Positions 1 to 12,931 of a DNA stretch of 64,000 nucleotides are shown here, in pieces. Under the pieces are notes generated by a model that saw only the letters and a program-made list of their open reading frames with translations, had not been told where the DNA came from and made no database searches. A program made the position numbers and the translations under genes. The stretch is taken from the NCBI RefSeq assembly GCF_041260155.1, contig NC_091932.1, forward strand, positions 23,654,746 through 23,718,745, given 5' to 3'. The stretch's first letter is position 1, and each line of letters opens with the position of its first letter. The DNA comes from Ptychodera flava. Taxonomy: Eukaryota; Hemichordata; Enteropneusta; Ptychoderidae.

Positions 1-941
1 GTTAAGTTTTCCGTGTAGCTCGACGAAAATGTTGTCAGGGTCGGCCAAGTAATATGCACTATGCTGAAGGTGTATGATGTCATATCCGTCTGGCGCTTTT
101 CCAACCTCAGCCTCTCTTAGATACTCTTCTACACTCGTTGGATGGAATTCAAAATCTGCCCTCTTCCACAGACCAAGTTCCTGTTTCGATTTCACTAAGT
201 CTTGAAACTTTTGCACCGATTTGGCCGAGGGATCAACAACAATGTATTTCATAGAGCTGAATTTGCTGACCAGCGTGTCGATAATTGGAATATCGCGGGT
301 CCCTGTCAGAGATTAAATGACACTTTTAGTCAGCAAGCCATATTTTGTTTGCTGCCCATTTCCACAGAAAAATATCGATCATATGAATGAATTAGACATC
401 AAAGGTGACAGTAACTTATTGTTCGACATTTTATAGACCAATAAATATCGATTATGAATTTGTAATATTTAATATCTAATCACAACGAGTATACACAATA
501 AATCCAAGCATTGTGGTTCCAACTAAGTTATTCACTACGTAAAAAAATACAACACTGCAAATATTTGTAATTCGGAAAAGTATCAATTTTTAAGTATTAG
601 AAACTGATTTTCCGGCATTCAAGATACCAAAATCAACAGACTGAATAATTGTAGAAATTGTCGATTGGAGACACCTTTTATGAATTCCCATGGTCTTATA
701 CTGGGCTTGACATCAAGCCATGAAAACGACGTTGCATTGCTTGCTTTTCCAGACATTTTTTTGATATTTGATTATGGTCATTCTTCTATACACTTAAAGT
801 ATAGTTTTATTGGTTCTTTTAGAGAATGACGCGAAGGTTTGGTTAAATTACAGTTGCAACGCTCATTCTAAACATGTTTACTGACTTTTATCTTGACCCT
901 TCCAACTTGCTCTTGTGCGTGCGCACATTTGCGTGTGTGCG

Positions 942-1029
<88 letters not shown>

Positions 1030-1311
1030 GATCATGATGAAGATAATTTACTATCCGGATGACCCCTGGTCTTTCCCCTCATAATTACTGTCACCAACTT
1101 CCGATCAAATAATCTTACCGTCAGCAGATCCTATCGCAAGTACCTGAAGTTCAGTGTCCGTCTTTTCACTAAACACAAATCTTCCAAAGGTATCCTTTAG
1201 ATCTTTCTCGCGTTGCAATATGAAATCATCCAGACCGTAACGATATGTTGCGGCGTTTCCATCGAAGTATTCTCTTGGAAAATGTAGCAATGTCTTTATG
1301 TCTTTATTCAT
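1..1311 (-). CDS. HNMT-like methyltransferase copy A, exons 1-2, 3' end outside window
   Basis: Resembles histamine N-methyltransferase, a cytosolic SAM-dependent class I methyltransferase. Exon 1 (1311-1119, 193 nt) starts at MNKDIKTLLHF and ends in the SAM-binding loop LQVLAIGSADG at a GTAAGA donor. Exon 2 starts at 302 after an AG acceptor, joins in phase 1 to restore Gly, and stays open to base 1. It carries DIPIIDTL, YIVVDPSAKSVQ (the acidic residue after strand 2, Asp here against Glu in copies B and C) and DIIHLQHSAYYLAD. Exon 3 should lie beyond the left edge. The start agrees with the conserved 193-nt exon length and follows a pyrimidine-rich acceptor ending TTGTTAAG. No break is visible. 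Family membership is clear from the paralogues; the substrate is unknown. Confidence 0.8.
303..1118 (-). other. Intron of HNMT-like copy A
   Basis: Interval between exons 1 and 2 of copy A. It contains the (AG)n tract near 944-1026 and otherwise AT-rich sequence in which I see no gene. Confidence 0.7.
944..1026. repeat. (AG)n microsatellite
   Basis: About 40 uninterrupted AG dinucleotides inside the copy A intron. The Arg-Glu open frames through it are an artefact of the repeat. Confidence 0.95.
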
Positions 1312-2659
1312 TATGACCTTAACAAGAAAATACAAAAACGCAGATGTAAACAGTCCTCTATGGTTAGCATAACCTTTGTACTTCGACCTTCTCTTGGTTG
1401 GGCACGTTAGAGTGTCGATTTTAGACCCAAAAATACTGAATTAGAGGCTTTACTCTATCAACTCAAGTTGTTAGCCACAATATCCTTTGTACTGACATCC
1501 TGCCATATTTACTATAATAATAATAATCTTACCTCTGATAAAAATGCTAGCTCTCAACAAGTATCTCCGTTAAGTACAGATCTGAACCATTTCTGAGACT
1601 GCGCAAACCAAGCTGACCTGCCCTCACAAACACTGTTAAAACCAAAGGTCATACTATTCATCTAAAGTCGTGTATCAGAAATCAGTATTCACAAGGTGTA
1701 GATCAACATAAGGTTTCTGAACAATAACAGCTTGTCTAGCTCAGCTTTCGGAAACATGTTAGTACATCTTCGCGATGCTTTCATAAGGAACTCCAGAACC
1801 AAGATTACATGTATCTTGCTATTTCTTTACCAATTCCTTACATGTCACCGCGGGAAAATGTACACAGAGCTGTTCTAATACACCGTGCTCCTCGTACTTT
1901 CTAAAGCGTCGTGTCATGGTCGATTTACTTCTCCAGCGTAAAGCGGCTCATGGGGCCACATGTGATCCTTGTCAGTCAAGAAATGCCACCCATTACTGCC
2001 ATCAAACTCAGTTGGTCTCAAGTGATGAAGTACATCTAACTTACATACTCAATTAAGGGCAGGCCACAACAGACTACTCTATTTGTCGTCGAATGATTGC
2101 CAGATGTCGGTAAATGTATTCACACAATTAACAGACCGATAAATTGATGCTTGAATTCTTTCAAATGAAGTACTTCTACGGCAGAATAGGCGAGTGTTAT
2201 CAAGGTTTTTCTCTTTACAGGACTATATTATAAAGTTACCAACTGTTCAATGTGCAATATTTAAATTACTTCATGCTTTTTGGTTATAGAATGCCTTGTA
2301 ATTAAACGTCTTCATGATGTTACGCGAACTTGTGAATTTATTCTAGGAGAGCTATAACATCAAGCCGTCAACAGGCACACCAACGAGAAAGTAACCATAC
2401 TACTGTTAATGTTACACCCGTGGCAACTTCAGTGTTGATTAAGCGTACTTGATACAGTCAGATATTCTGCTTGTATAAAGACAAAACAAACCCTGCCAAG
2501 AGTTGTAAATTAGAGCCAACGATTGGCAACCTATTGTAAATCAGAGCCAACGATTGGCAACCTGTGTTAAAAATTGAGACAGAAGACACTGTTTTGTTCT
2601 GAAAGAAGGTCTTTATTCAGTAATACAAGGCCATACTTTACACAGTATCCAAATGCAAT
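1312..2659. other. Intergenic/intronic, nothing recognised
   Basis: No coding signal seen. It lies between exon 1 of copy A and its putative first exon at 6179, so it may be intron. A 33-bp unit containing AGAGCCAACGATTGGCAACC is tandemly duplicated at about 2505-2565. Confidence 0.5.
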
Positions 2660-3934
2660 ACCAGATATGAACTGAAAATGCTCACGTGTTTCAGAATAAA
2701 TTGTAGTTGTCTGTGAATTTGACCATACCGATCTAGATATATATCCTTAGTTTGGAAAGTTCGTTCAATATGCAAATAAGTGATCAGCTAAAGTACAAAT
2801 GCTTAATGACTTTCACTAATGTTGAATCACTGTATCTTCCATTTACATAACAAGTTTCATCAACTTTGGTATTGTCAACCAGAGATATATAGGCCTAATT
2901 AGGAAAGTTCATTAAATACGCAAATTAGGAGTACCTTTTTTGTATCATTCTTTTTGCCAATCCTGTAACCATTTATATATATGGACATGCCATTGTCCGA
3001 AATAAAGAATTAATAATACGGAAATTAGGAGTCGGCTGATTCAAGAAATAAAATGCTAAATGGCTTTCAATATTGTTTTAACCTAGTATCTATGTACATA
3101 GCATTTTTCGTCAACTTTGATCATGTTAATCCAGGTATACATCCCTAGTTAGGAAAGTTCATTAAATATGCAAATTTAAATTGGCTGAGGTAAAAATGTT
3201 TAATGACTTTCAATAATACTGCATCATAGTATCTTCAAAGTACAGAGCAAGTTTCGTCAACTTTAGTCAAGGCAAGCCAGGAATATATCCCTAATTAGGA
3301 AAGTTCATAAAATATGCAAATTAGGCAATGGCTGAAGTAAAAATGCTAATGACTTTCAATAATGTTATATCACAGTATCTTCAATGTAGATAGCAAGTTT
3401 CGTCAACTTTGGTCAAGGCAATGATAATATATAATCCTATTTAGGGAAGTTCATTAAATGTTCAAATTAAGGATTGGCTGAAGCAAAAATGCTTAATAAC
3501 TAATGTCAAATCATAGTATCTTCAATATACACGCCAAGTTTCGTAAATTTTGATTGAGTCAATTAAGGTATATATATTCATAATAATAAAGTCCATCAAA
3601 TATGAAAATTAGCAATTAACTTGCACATCACATCTTTATGTCTTATTAATGCTAGTGTGATCAACATTTGTAGCAAATCTCATCAAATGCTGTGCAGCCG
3701 CTTTCATTGTATGCCTGTTTGTTTGTTTTTTCTTAAAAATGAGCATGAAATTCCACAACCACAGAAAACTAATCAGTGCTTGCCATTCTCAAACAGAATC
3801 TATGTACCTAATTTGATTCTGATCTGATAAGCCTTTCTTGAGATATCGGGCCCAAAACAGACACACTGACTGACACAAAGACACAAAGACATCGCTGGGG
3901 CATTAGCTCACTTATGTGAATATGTGGGCTAAAA
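2660..3934 (+). mobile_element. Helentron/pearl-like repeat element, copy 1
   Basis: Starts ACCAGATATGAACTG with GCTCACGTGTTT at 2680-2691. It contains about six tandem monomers of about 147 bp (conserved core GAAAGTTCATTAAATATGCAA at about 2754, 2902, 3003, 3152, 3298, 3444, 3586), one of them about 45 bp short. It ends in a short CAGACA/CACAAAGA-rich tract, ACATCGCTGGGGCATTAGCTCA and GGGCTAAAA. No protein is encoded. The layout (short terminal inverted repeats, central tandem repeats, microsatellite, terminal hairpin, no clear target duplication) matches non-autonomous Helentron/HINE and molluscan pearl elements. The class is inferred. Confidence 0.65.
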
Positions 3935-4830
3935 ATAACAGGAAAATGAAAAATCACATACAATATTTTTACATATCATTTTACTCCTTTGAATGAAAAT
4001 ACATTTGCAGCTAAACATGCAAAGTGGATATGTTATCTGTCATCATCACTTGTATAAATGTCCTTTCAGAAGGTGAATTAAAATACAAAGTGTCGAATAT
4101 TTTAAAGGATGTAATGAAGTATGCTTATTTTCCTTGCAGCCTTACAAAACCCATAAAAGCTTTCTGTGAATGTTGAGCTAACGTTTTGGTTGAGATCGAC
4201 CAAATAACCCACATGAAAACAAAACACCTAAATATTTATAACGAGAAACAACTTGTACTCTTTATCCATAGAAAAACTATTTCTCTGCTTTTGAAAGATA
4301 ACCACCTGCTTTATATACCATGATTTTTGTCTTAGCTTGGTCCTTGACTATGTCTATGTGTTACGGTATAACTCTAGACAATAAAGTAGACGTTTCGAGC
4401 CAACAAATGTATCTGAGAATAGTAAAATATCATCTTGAAATAGCAAACAAATCAATTTCTATTAAACCTGGAAAAAGTTGATACCGCGGTAACCATTTTT
4501 TTGTATTACACTAATTATACTTTGTTTATAGAAAAGGAGATTAGAACAAAGAAGGACTCAACATACAACCTTGGCTTACACCAATATGGCATTCAAAAGG
4601 ACCCTTGGGTTTTTTTGCCTGTACACATGATTTCACATCTTTGTACATTTCATGTAGTATCTTCAATATTTTTCTTTTGATTCCACCTCATAGAGGATGT
4701 ATCAACGTCGTTCGCGCTCCACTGAATCAAATGCCTTAGAGAAAACGACAAATGCAAAGTAACATTTGCATCTTTAACGTGATAAATATTACTGTATGAC
4801 GGACTGCAGAATGAAAATATCAGAAGAAGT
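3935..4830. other. Intergenic/intronic, nothing recognised
   Basis: AT-rich, with no convincing reading frame or repeat family recognised. Confidence 0.5.
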
Positions 4831-6178
4831 CTTTCACTCTTTTAGTCTTGTATAGTAATTTTACCTCAGTCTGGTCTTTGATACGTTTATGTGGATATAG
4901 CGCATAAGACCAACACATACAAATTACAAGTAATTTCGTTATATTAATTTTATGCAACGAGTTTGTGAACCATGCATATAGACTGTCGAGAGTCATTTGT
5001 GCCAATTTTGTCGCTGCAGTAACACTTTACACAGTTAAGTCTATGGCCCATGTCCTACGGCACTCGCGGTCATGCTTCAGTATTCCCAACTCAAGCCTTC
5101 GGCGCTAGGGTTGCAAGCGCCCTCCCCTTATGTGCGAGAGACTTTACCAATTATAGAACAGAAAAGACACAAGGGACTGTCGATAGTGGAAACCATGTTC
5201 TATGACAATGAATCGAGCAAAGTCATCTCTATATTCCTCTTTAATTCGATTTATGAATGCCACTAATCTACACCAATTTAATCCCATTGGCTTCTACATC
5301 AAATGGCCAGCTCAAAGCGTATTTTGTCCCTAGGTAGGTATTGACAGTCCCGACAATATTTTGGTGAATATATTTGCCTGAGTTACCCGACAATGTGCTG
5401 CCCCAGGTCAAAAGATTTGCACAATAGAGAGAGCAGTCATGCCAGTAACCCCTGGCATCAGTTCCATGAGCACGGAGTACCAGCACAATATTTTGATCAT
5501 ATTCATGCCAGAATGTAATATTTTTACAGAAACATGCGATGCACTTAATTAGTATCAATTAAGCACAGGATAGCTGTGAGTGCGCAGCATTAATTTGGGT
5601 TCGTTATTGTTGAAGGTTGGGTCATCCCAGGTCAAGCAAGGCACTGCAATGTAGCGTGTAACCAGAATGACCCGATCTCAAGCATTACAGTGTGTCCGAC
5701 CTCTGTTTAATCCTGCGTTTTCACAGCCTCGCACAGAGTGGTGTCATTCATACTAAGTCAGCTTTTTACTTCGACAAAATTTTTTTGGATTTGCCATTTG
5801 ACAACGAAAACGTCATTTTATCCAGTCGCACTGTACTTAACTCAACGAGGCATATTCTACATCAATTCGTGGCCAATTTATCGCTTTGCCGGTGCCTTGG
5901 CGAATGTGTCTTTTATAGTAACCTCACATACCATGATAGACTATTCAGATCCAGAATCGCCACGTATGGCAGTAATATTTACAACTATGCGGTCATTTTT
6001 ACTTACAAGTGATCATATTTGGTGATGTATTGAAATACGCCATTATGACAATTAAACTGTAAGTGTGAGCTAAAGCGTAGTCACAAGACACAAGTGTCCT
6101 CTGCATGCAGCTGTGCTGCTTCAGCAATCAAGAGAGGAAAGCATTACTTGTTAATGCCGAAAGTGATATTGATCTTAC
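4831..6178. repeat. Host segmental-duplication block (unit A)
   Basis: Homologous by eye to 13100-14160 plus 14760-15077, and to 41340-43229 and 34060-35003 in part. Markers are the CAGTCTGG.TTTGATA segment, the CGCTGCAGTAACACT segment and the CATTCAGACTAAG-type segment. It lies between exon 1 and the putative first exon of copy A, so it is probably intron. Short frames here are interrupted in the paralogues and are not called genes. Confidence 0.6.
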
Positions 6179-6330
6179 CTTCAAGGTGAGGAAGGTCAAG
6201 GGTCGTGTTTTACATATGCGTCGAACGTGTTCAGGATATGCGCATGCAGTATGTACAGGGCAGTGCGCTGCGTAGTAAGGTCAACTCTATAATTACATGC
6301 GACCCTAGATGCAAACTTGTATAGCTCTAT
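6179..6330 (-). other. Putative non-coding first exon and promoter, HNMT-like copy A
   Basis: One of six conserved copies. On the minus strand it ends at 6179 with a consensus donor GTAAGATC. The matching acceptor lies just upstream of exon 1 (TTGTTAAG before GTCATAATG). A TATA-like TAATTATAGAG lies about 110 bp upstream of the donor. The open frame seen in copy B is broken here by one extra C near 6258, which argues for a 5' UTR exon. The transcription start is not determined. Confidence 0.4.
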
Positions 6331-6477
6331 GGTAAGGTGATCGGTGATTTTCGTTTGTGCGATCTCGCTCACCAGTAGACGGCCTCAATGCCGAAGGCCC
6401 TACAGAGTGTGAAATGAGCACGACGTCAGTGTAGCGCACTCAAGGCACCAAAAATATTCGTTCTACTCTTTATCCTT
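6331..6477. other. Upstream flank, nothing recognised
   Basis: Short stretch between the first-exon block and the adjoining repeat element. Confidence 0.4.
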
Positions 6478-8325
6478 GCTCTTAGGGAGCCGACAGTAAT
6501 GACAGGTGAGCGAATTCCATGCGCACCTGCACTGTGAGATGTGACCCTCCCACCTATCCTTGTGTCTAAAATGTGACCTTCCCCCAATCACTGCAATATT
6601 CATCCCAGGAATAACTGAAACAATATCAGCTAATTTACTTAACAATCAACTCCATTGTTATGAAAGTTACGGACAGAAATTACAGGAGGGAGGGCTGGCC
6701 TTTTGGGAGGGAGGGTTGCAATTTATCACGCAAGCATATTTGAAGGGTCATGCACTTGCGGGAGGGTCACCATATTTTGCGCAACTATAAGGCAGCGAGA
6801 TGTGGCTGATGTAGTGCTTCACCAAAAAATATCAATATATTGGAGTCTATCAGGCAAAATATAGACAATTTGCCCACACACAACAAGCTATATATGTACA
6901 TTTACATATGATTGGAACTATTTTGGGGAATTGGATGAGAGTAATTATTAGGAAAATGTAACGAAATCGAAATTTTTACAGCTGAAATTTTACAAAATGA
7001 TAGAATAGTGTAAAATTTGAAATATTGTTCTCATCGAAAAAAACAACGAAAAAACAACGATTATTGTACACTTCTTTCATCGGATTCATTTTCATCAAAA
7101 AAGTATATTTTTGTGTAAATGTACTAAAGAAACGAGACAAAATGTTTAAAATTTCTCTAATTGACGACTTTTTAGTCAGGGCACTTTTGAAATGTCCCTG
7201 ACTTTTTCGTGAATTTAAGGCTTCATAAACATTAAATTAAGTCAGGGCACATTTTAAATGACCCTGACTGACTTAACTGTAAATCAATCGAAAAGTTTCA
7301 TTTTGGTCGAGGAAAAGTGACAAACTGAGATTATTACTAGTGTTTCAGTAATGAAGAAACTCCAGGCAAGCTCACATATTTCCATTCAAATATGAAAATT
7401 GTTCATATGTTTTGAACAATACTGCATTAGATACTGTCATGCACTGATCTTACTCATAACATTTCAACAGCTTTGTAAATTTTGAATAAAATTTTAAAGA
7501 TGGTAAGCAAATATGGTGTAATATTACACAAATTTCTACAATTCTTGAGAAATTGTGCCAATCCAATTATCCCAATTTAGTTCCAATCGTGTTATTTACA
7601 TATGTTTGATAATATATGTAAATATACTTTGCTTGAAGAGGGAATTAAAACGTGCATGTGTGTACAAGAAATTGGATTTTTGGATTTCATTGAAAATGTT
7701 GATTTAATATGCATAGGCCTAATAGTCTGTGATGAAACTATGAATAATTTTTTTCTGGTACAAAACTAGGTAAATCTGTGTATTTATGTACTCTTGAATA
7801 TTCAGATTAATGTACTTGATTAGACTAGGGTGGCTACAAATGGATTTGTGTTCAAGAAATTGGATTTTGGAATTTCACCTAAATGTTGATTTAATATACA
7901 TGGTAGTCTGTGAGAGAATAAGGATCGATTGTTTGCCAATATATAACATAAAACTAACAATATATATGCATTTATAGACATTTGATAATTGATATTACAC
8001 CTGGCCACGTGTTTCATATGTTTTTGTCTCTTCTCTTTCATCAGTTTTAACTTTTGAAGGTGTTTAATGTAGAATACCGATGCATCTTCTTTGCTTGTGA
8101 AGCTTGTCGATAATGTGCATGTTATAATAAGAATCAGTGTATTTCGTCGGCAATTTGCTATTCAGGAAATATCAAATGGACATTCAAAGGTTTGGCTGTA
8201 AAATCATCTTCTGTTAAAAATGACCCTCCCACGAAGACAGGTTTATAAACAATGACAGTTTTCTAAAAAGTGAACCTCCCCGATTCGCCCGGCCAATCCC
8301 CTGTCATTACTGAAGGCTCTCTTGT
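6478..8325. mobile_element. Non-autonomous GGGAGGGTCA repeat element with nested MITE
   Basis: The left end CTTAGGGAGCC..CAGTAATGACAGG is mirrored by CCTGTCATTACTGAAGGCTCTC at the right end. Just inside both ends are G-rich motifs (GGGAGGGTCA and complements). The interior has degenerate direct subrepeats around GATTTTGGAATTTCACC.AAATGTTGATT. Related subrepeats lie at 35700-36480 and 58848-59410. A second element (6906-7591) is inserted within. No ORF of note. Confidence 0.55.
6906..7591. mobile_element. GATTGGAACTA inverted-repeat element, long form
   Basis: Ends GATTGGAACTATTTTGGGG at left and CCCAATTTAGTTCCAATCGTG at right form terminal inverted repeats shared with the 209-bp MITEs at 43402 and 47689. 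Non-coding. It contains two short stem-loops at about 7174-7269. Confidence 0.55.
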
Positions 8326-9377
8326 CTATCAAAAAATAACACATCAGAATAGTCTACACTAATCTTGTCACTTTGGGGGTTAAAATATCCTGGAACACAG
8401 CGATCATACTCGACATTACGCGTGTGTCGGTTCTGAGTTGAACACGTCTGGTATTTGCATATTTTACAAATGGGTGCGCTTCACTGTTGCTGCGCTTTCT
8501 CCAAGCCTATAGGGCCTTCAGCATCACGGGCACCATTTAAATTAAGTCGATTGGTGGGTATACAAATGAACAGTAATGTAATGTTAAAACGTTAATTTCT
8601 ATGTGTATGCTAAAAATTGATTTTGGAATTTTATCGAAATCTTTATTTACAATACGTTGTAGTCTATGTGGAAACTATGAATTCTTATTTTAACTTGGGG
8701 TCTTTTTCTAATACAAAACTATTTAAATCTGTGCGTTTATAAATGTGTAACCATTGACATAAATTTACGCAATGAGAATAGAGTATTTGAACAACAAATG
8801 TGATATTTGAATTTTACACAAGTTATTACTTGTAAAGATAAGAAGGCAATCTTTAAAAGTTCAAAGGTCAAATAAGAAATTATATGTCAATTACGATATT
8901 ATTAATATCAACTGTGACACGCAGGGGAGGTTCATTGTTTTTTGCACATGGAATTAGAAAGGGGTTACCGTTTTTCTCGCAAACACATTTCAAGGGTGAC
9001 TCAAAGGATTAATCAAACAAATCAGATGAAAATTTGAGGGGGGTCAAATTTTAGAAATTTATGTGGAGAAGGGTCGGATTTTGTATTTAATTCATAGCTT
9101 ACTCCCCCTCCCCGCCTAAAAATGAATGCTCACTAAGCGACTGTTACTGTTACAAACTTGTGATTTGGGGTCGTTTTGCTGAGTGACTATTCTGAGGTAT
9201 TTCAATCTGTTGAAACGGCGACAAGAAATAATCTCAGCGATCTTTCGTGCGTGACAATATTTCCGATGTCAATTTATCATTCGCATTATGCGAACCTATC
9301 CACATTTACTCCATTAATGCAAAACTATTAATACTATACATTTTTATGAAGTAAATTCTTTTAAATTAAAGTTAAAG
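8326..9377. other. Downstream flank of copy B
   Basis: No gene seen. The part at about 8930-9330 resembles 36590-36930 downstream of copy C (GGGTCAAATTTT and GCGACTATTACTG-type segments), so it is duplicated 3' flank. Confidence 0.5.
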
Positions 9378-12300
9378 CTACTGTTTTATGACCACAATAT
9401 CTTCGTCATCTGCCGGAATATACAACTCTCCATTCAACTCCTCGCAACATTCTCTTAAATATTTCATGTAATTGTTTACAACTTCTGGAGGCGCAGTCTT
9501 TCTGAAGTCGTGTAGTTGAACGAGAAAATTCACGATCAAGTTTCCGTCTTTCGATTCTTCTTTGAAACACTCGTCAGCTTTGAAACGCATCTTCCTGTAC
9601 TTAGTCTGTATCTTTACATCCGGGATACGACGATATAAGGTATCGCGAAGAGTACTTGACCCCGCGAATTTAAGTAACATGGAGTCAGGGATAATGTTAC
9701 TAATGCGAAGATAATTGTTTTCCCAGGCACCTGCAGATACATGGAAACAATGAAATAACCAAAATGTCTATGACAATTATCATTTAATGATAAAAATAAA
9801 AATAAAATAAAAATAAAATAAAGGCACAGATTAAAATACTTTCGTAACCTCGAAAGGGGAGGAATTAAAGTGAGTTGCTCATAGGTTTATCACACTCTCG
9901 AACAAAATCAGAAAAATTTCAGTGATCTTCTTTTAAGGACATTATTTTCCGTTGTCGATTGTACAGTTATTCACTAATGCGTTAATAACACTCCATGGTC
10001 TAATGTTTTGGTGAGTTTGCACGTTTTTGAAAGGGAAAGAGGTGAGTCTGATCATGGAATCTTTCTATCTTCCTTGATTTGTATAACAGCCAGCAATATA
10101 GAGCAGATCGATATTACGTGCAAAAGATAAAGGAAAGCCATAACTTTACACAGTACAAAATAGTCAATTATATTACTCATCGAAAATGAGAATCTGCAGG
10201 GGTGGTGGATTTCCGATCATTAATTTAATATCGTTCTCGGTGAGTGTTTCCCTGGAACACCGGGTTCAAATAAATATAACGCAACATTCGAAGGCAAAAT
10301 GAAGTATTTAGCAGTTTTTAAGGAGTGCGTCTATAGCTTTACTCAACGTGTACGTGTCTGAGATGCTGATACTGCACAGTAACTTCAAAGGATTTAATCA
10401 TACCGACAACCAGCATAGTAAACAGCATCCCTCCCTTGTTCAGTTGACCATACAACTCAACGATGACGCTTTCTGGCAGATGATACGCACTATGTTGAAG
10501 ATGGATAATATCAAATCCTCCTAGCTCTTTTCTGGTTTTCGTCTTGCTGAGAAACTCTTCTATAGTGGTAAGTTGGAAGTCAAAATTTGTACTCATCCAA
10601 AGACCCCTTTCCCGTTTCGACTTCACCAATGCACTAAATTCGTGTACTTGACTCTCGACAGGCTCTACGACTGTGTAAAGAACACTGCGGTATTTGCTGT
10701 CCAGTGTGTCAATAATTGGAATATCCAAGATCCCTGTTAAAGTATGAAAAGAACGGCAATCAACAGATACATTATAGAGCTCTTTGATCTTAAAGAGGCA
10801 CTCCCACTTGATAACATTTTTAAAACACATATTTTTAATGCCAACGGTCGATATTTGACGTGGCGACTCCGCGCGGATTGCGAGATATATAAAACATGTC
10901 ATTTCCCGAGTGTATTTTTCACATCGAAGTTTTACGACCGTTTCTGGTTATGACCCGAAATCCCCCGAAATGTGTTGTTGTGCTGATTGACGATATTCTA
11001 AGGAGTCCAAAACGTTCGAATGACACAATTAATTTACCTCCTACTGCGATGACTTTATATACATCATTATCATTGCCCTTACCCCTGGTAATTCTTTTTT
11101 AAAACTTCTCCTTATTTTTTGTCGTTTTCATTATTCTCAATCAGTTGTATTAAATTTTTAAACAATACCAAATAGATATCACTTTTTACGTTAAAAATAT
11201 TAGTTGCCTCTGATGACTACATTTTGTCGTCTGCCACACAGTTACGCGTGGTTCGATACATAGTGGCCGCGTGGTATGCGCGCCTACCACGTGGTGGCCA
11301 CTATGCATACTATGTATCAACCGCACCTATATATCTGTACTAGTCACCTATGCGAATTCTGGTGGAATCAGCAAAGTAACTTTGTTTTTCGTTTTTTTGC
11401 CGAGTCAGGACTCGGCTTTCTCCCACGGGACATGACCGCTCACCGACGCGAGTGGTACTGCTGTGGCATACAGCAGTGTCAGCGTAGACTCGTACTCCAT
11501 AGCTTATTTGACAATGGCCCCAGTGCCGAACGTTTTATGTTCGGAAGCTGAATTCAGGTGGGCCACCGGAATTCAAACTTTAACTTTTTTGAGGACATGT
11601 TTTTATCGATATCTCGTGATCCGCGCGCAATCGCAATGTCAAATATCGACCGTTGGCATTAAAAAAATGTGTTTTAAAAATGTTACCAAGTGGGAGTGCC
11701 TCTTTAAGAAAAAAACATCGTTCAACGGATCTTCTCTGTCGCCGAGACAACAGAGGCATCTAGCGTTTAAAATCAATTTCAACGTTTCCTTTCGAACTGA
11801 TAACAGTTTTATCGATATTGGATGAACAAACACTAAACACCAATTACAGGTTCAGAAAAGAGAATAGTGATAAAAATGATAAAGAAAAAACATATATAAC
11901 CACAACAAAATTTACAATAAAAACAAAATAAACTTAGACAAGTTAAAACAGATAACAACATGTATATATCAATCGATAGCTGGTGTAAAATGAGTCTAAA
12001 AGTAATAAAATTACCAAAAATGTCTAAACTTTGTCCATTAAAAATACAAATAAATAAGTTTTCGCTCGGTGATAAAAAGAAAATATTCGTACAATGAGAT
12101 GCTTGTCAAAGAAGACGTGTGAGATGCACAGCTATAGTTAAAAGGGGAGAATAAAAAATGATCCGTGCAAGTACATCGGATATGATGTTGTAATAAGAAC
12201 TTACAATTTTGTACAGGAATATAGTATCTGCAAATGCCCGTATCTGTCCAAGGTGGACAGATCAATTTTTTTACAAAGGCTGTTATACATTTCGTTAGAA

Positions 12301-12931
12301 TATGGTATCAGGGAGGGAACATAAAGAACACTATGGTTAATTACAAACGTTACCTATATTGCAGAGGGAATACTTGCCACCGATTTCGCAGTGTTTTCAA
12401 AACGTTACAAATCCGGCAACGACAGAAGGGACGACTTCTATAAACAATTCACAATTTCTCCCTAGCTTAATTCAGAGCTTCACGAAGTACACGGTTAAAC
12501 GTTTTCTTTGTATATGGTAATTATTTAGACAAACTGTAATGAGCTGTTGTTATAAAACCACTTTGATTAATGTATTAAAGAGTGTCTTTATTGCAAGATT
12601 AATAAATCATTCTTTATGGCGCTCATTCAAAAGTAAAACGGCAAGAATGACTTCCATGTCTGAGCGATGGTTTATACGATTTTGAGAGAGGGGAACAAAA
12701 AGTAAGAATATATTGAGTTACGATTAAATCATCCTTACCATCCGACGCTCCTACAGCAAGCACTCGAAGCGTAGAATCTGTCTCTCCACAGAACACAAAG
12801 CTCTCAAATGCATCCTTTACATCTTTCTCACGTTGACCGAGATAATCTTCGTACCCATGACGGCATATTGCCTGAAGTCCTTCGAAGTACTCTTTAGGGA
12901 AGTGAACTAAAGCCTTCAAGTCTTGAGTCAT
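9378..12931 (-). CDS. HNMT-like methyltransferase copy B, intact three-exon gene
   Basis: Exons: 12931-12739 (193 nt), 10733-10404 (330 nt), 9730-9378 (353 nt). All junctions are GT-AG in phase 1, giving 291 codons plus stop; human HNMT has 292. Exon 1 carries motif I, LRVLAVGASDG; exon 2 has YTVVEPVESQ (the HNMT VVEPSAEQ loop), FDIIHLQHSAYHL and GGMLFTMLVVG; exon 3 has GAWENNYLRI, a LIVNFLVQLHDFRKTAPPE segment matching HNMT's DFLTETCNFNATAPP, and terminal DEDIVVIKQ. By eye, human Gln143, Tyr147, Trp183 and Asn283 are not conserved, so histamine may not be the substrate. Intron 1 holds a 910-bp TTAA element. The MTQDLKALV start is shared by copies C and D. Confidence 0.88.
10790..11707. mobile_element. 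TTAA-flanked inverted-repeat element in copy B intron 1
   Basis: Element 10794-11703 between TTAA at 10790-10793 and 11704-11707. Terminal inverted repeats of about 100 bp begin AGAGGCACTCCCACTTG. The centre (11249-11325) is itself an imperfect palindrome around CGATACATAGTGGCC. The paralogous intron of copy C reads GATCTGGAGGAAAAAACATG where B has GATC-TTAA-element-TTAA-GAAAAAAACATCG, locating the insertion. TTAA duplication is typical of piggyBac and Kolobok families. No transposase inside. Confidence 0.75.
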
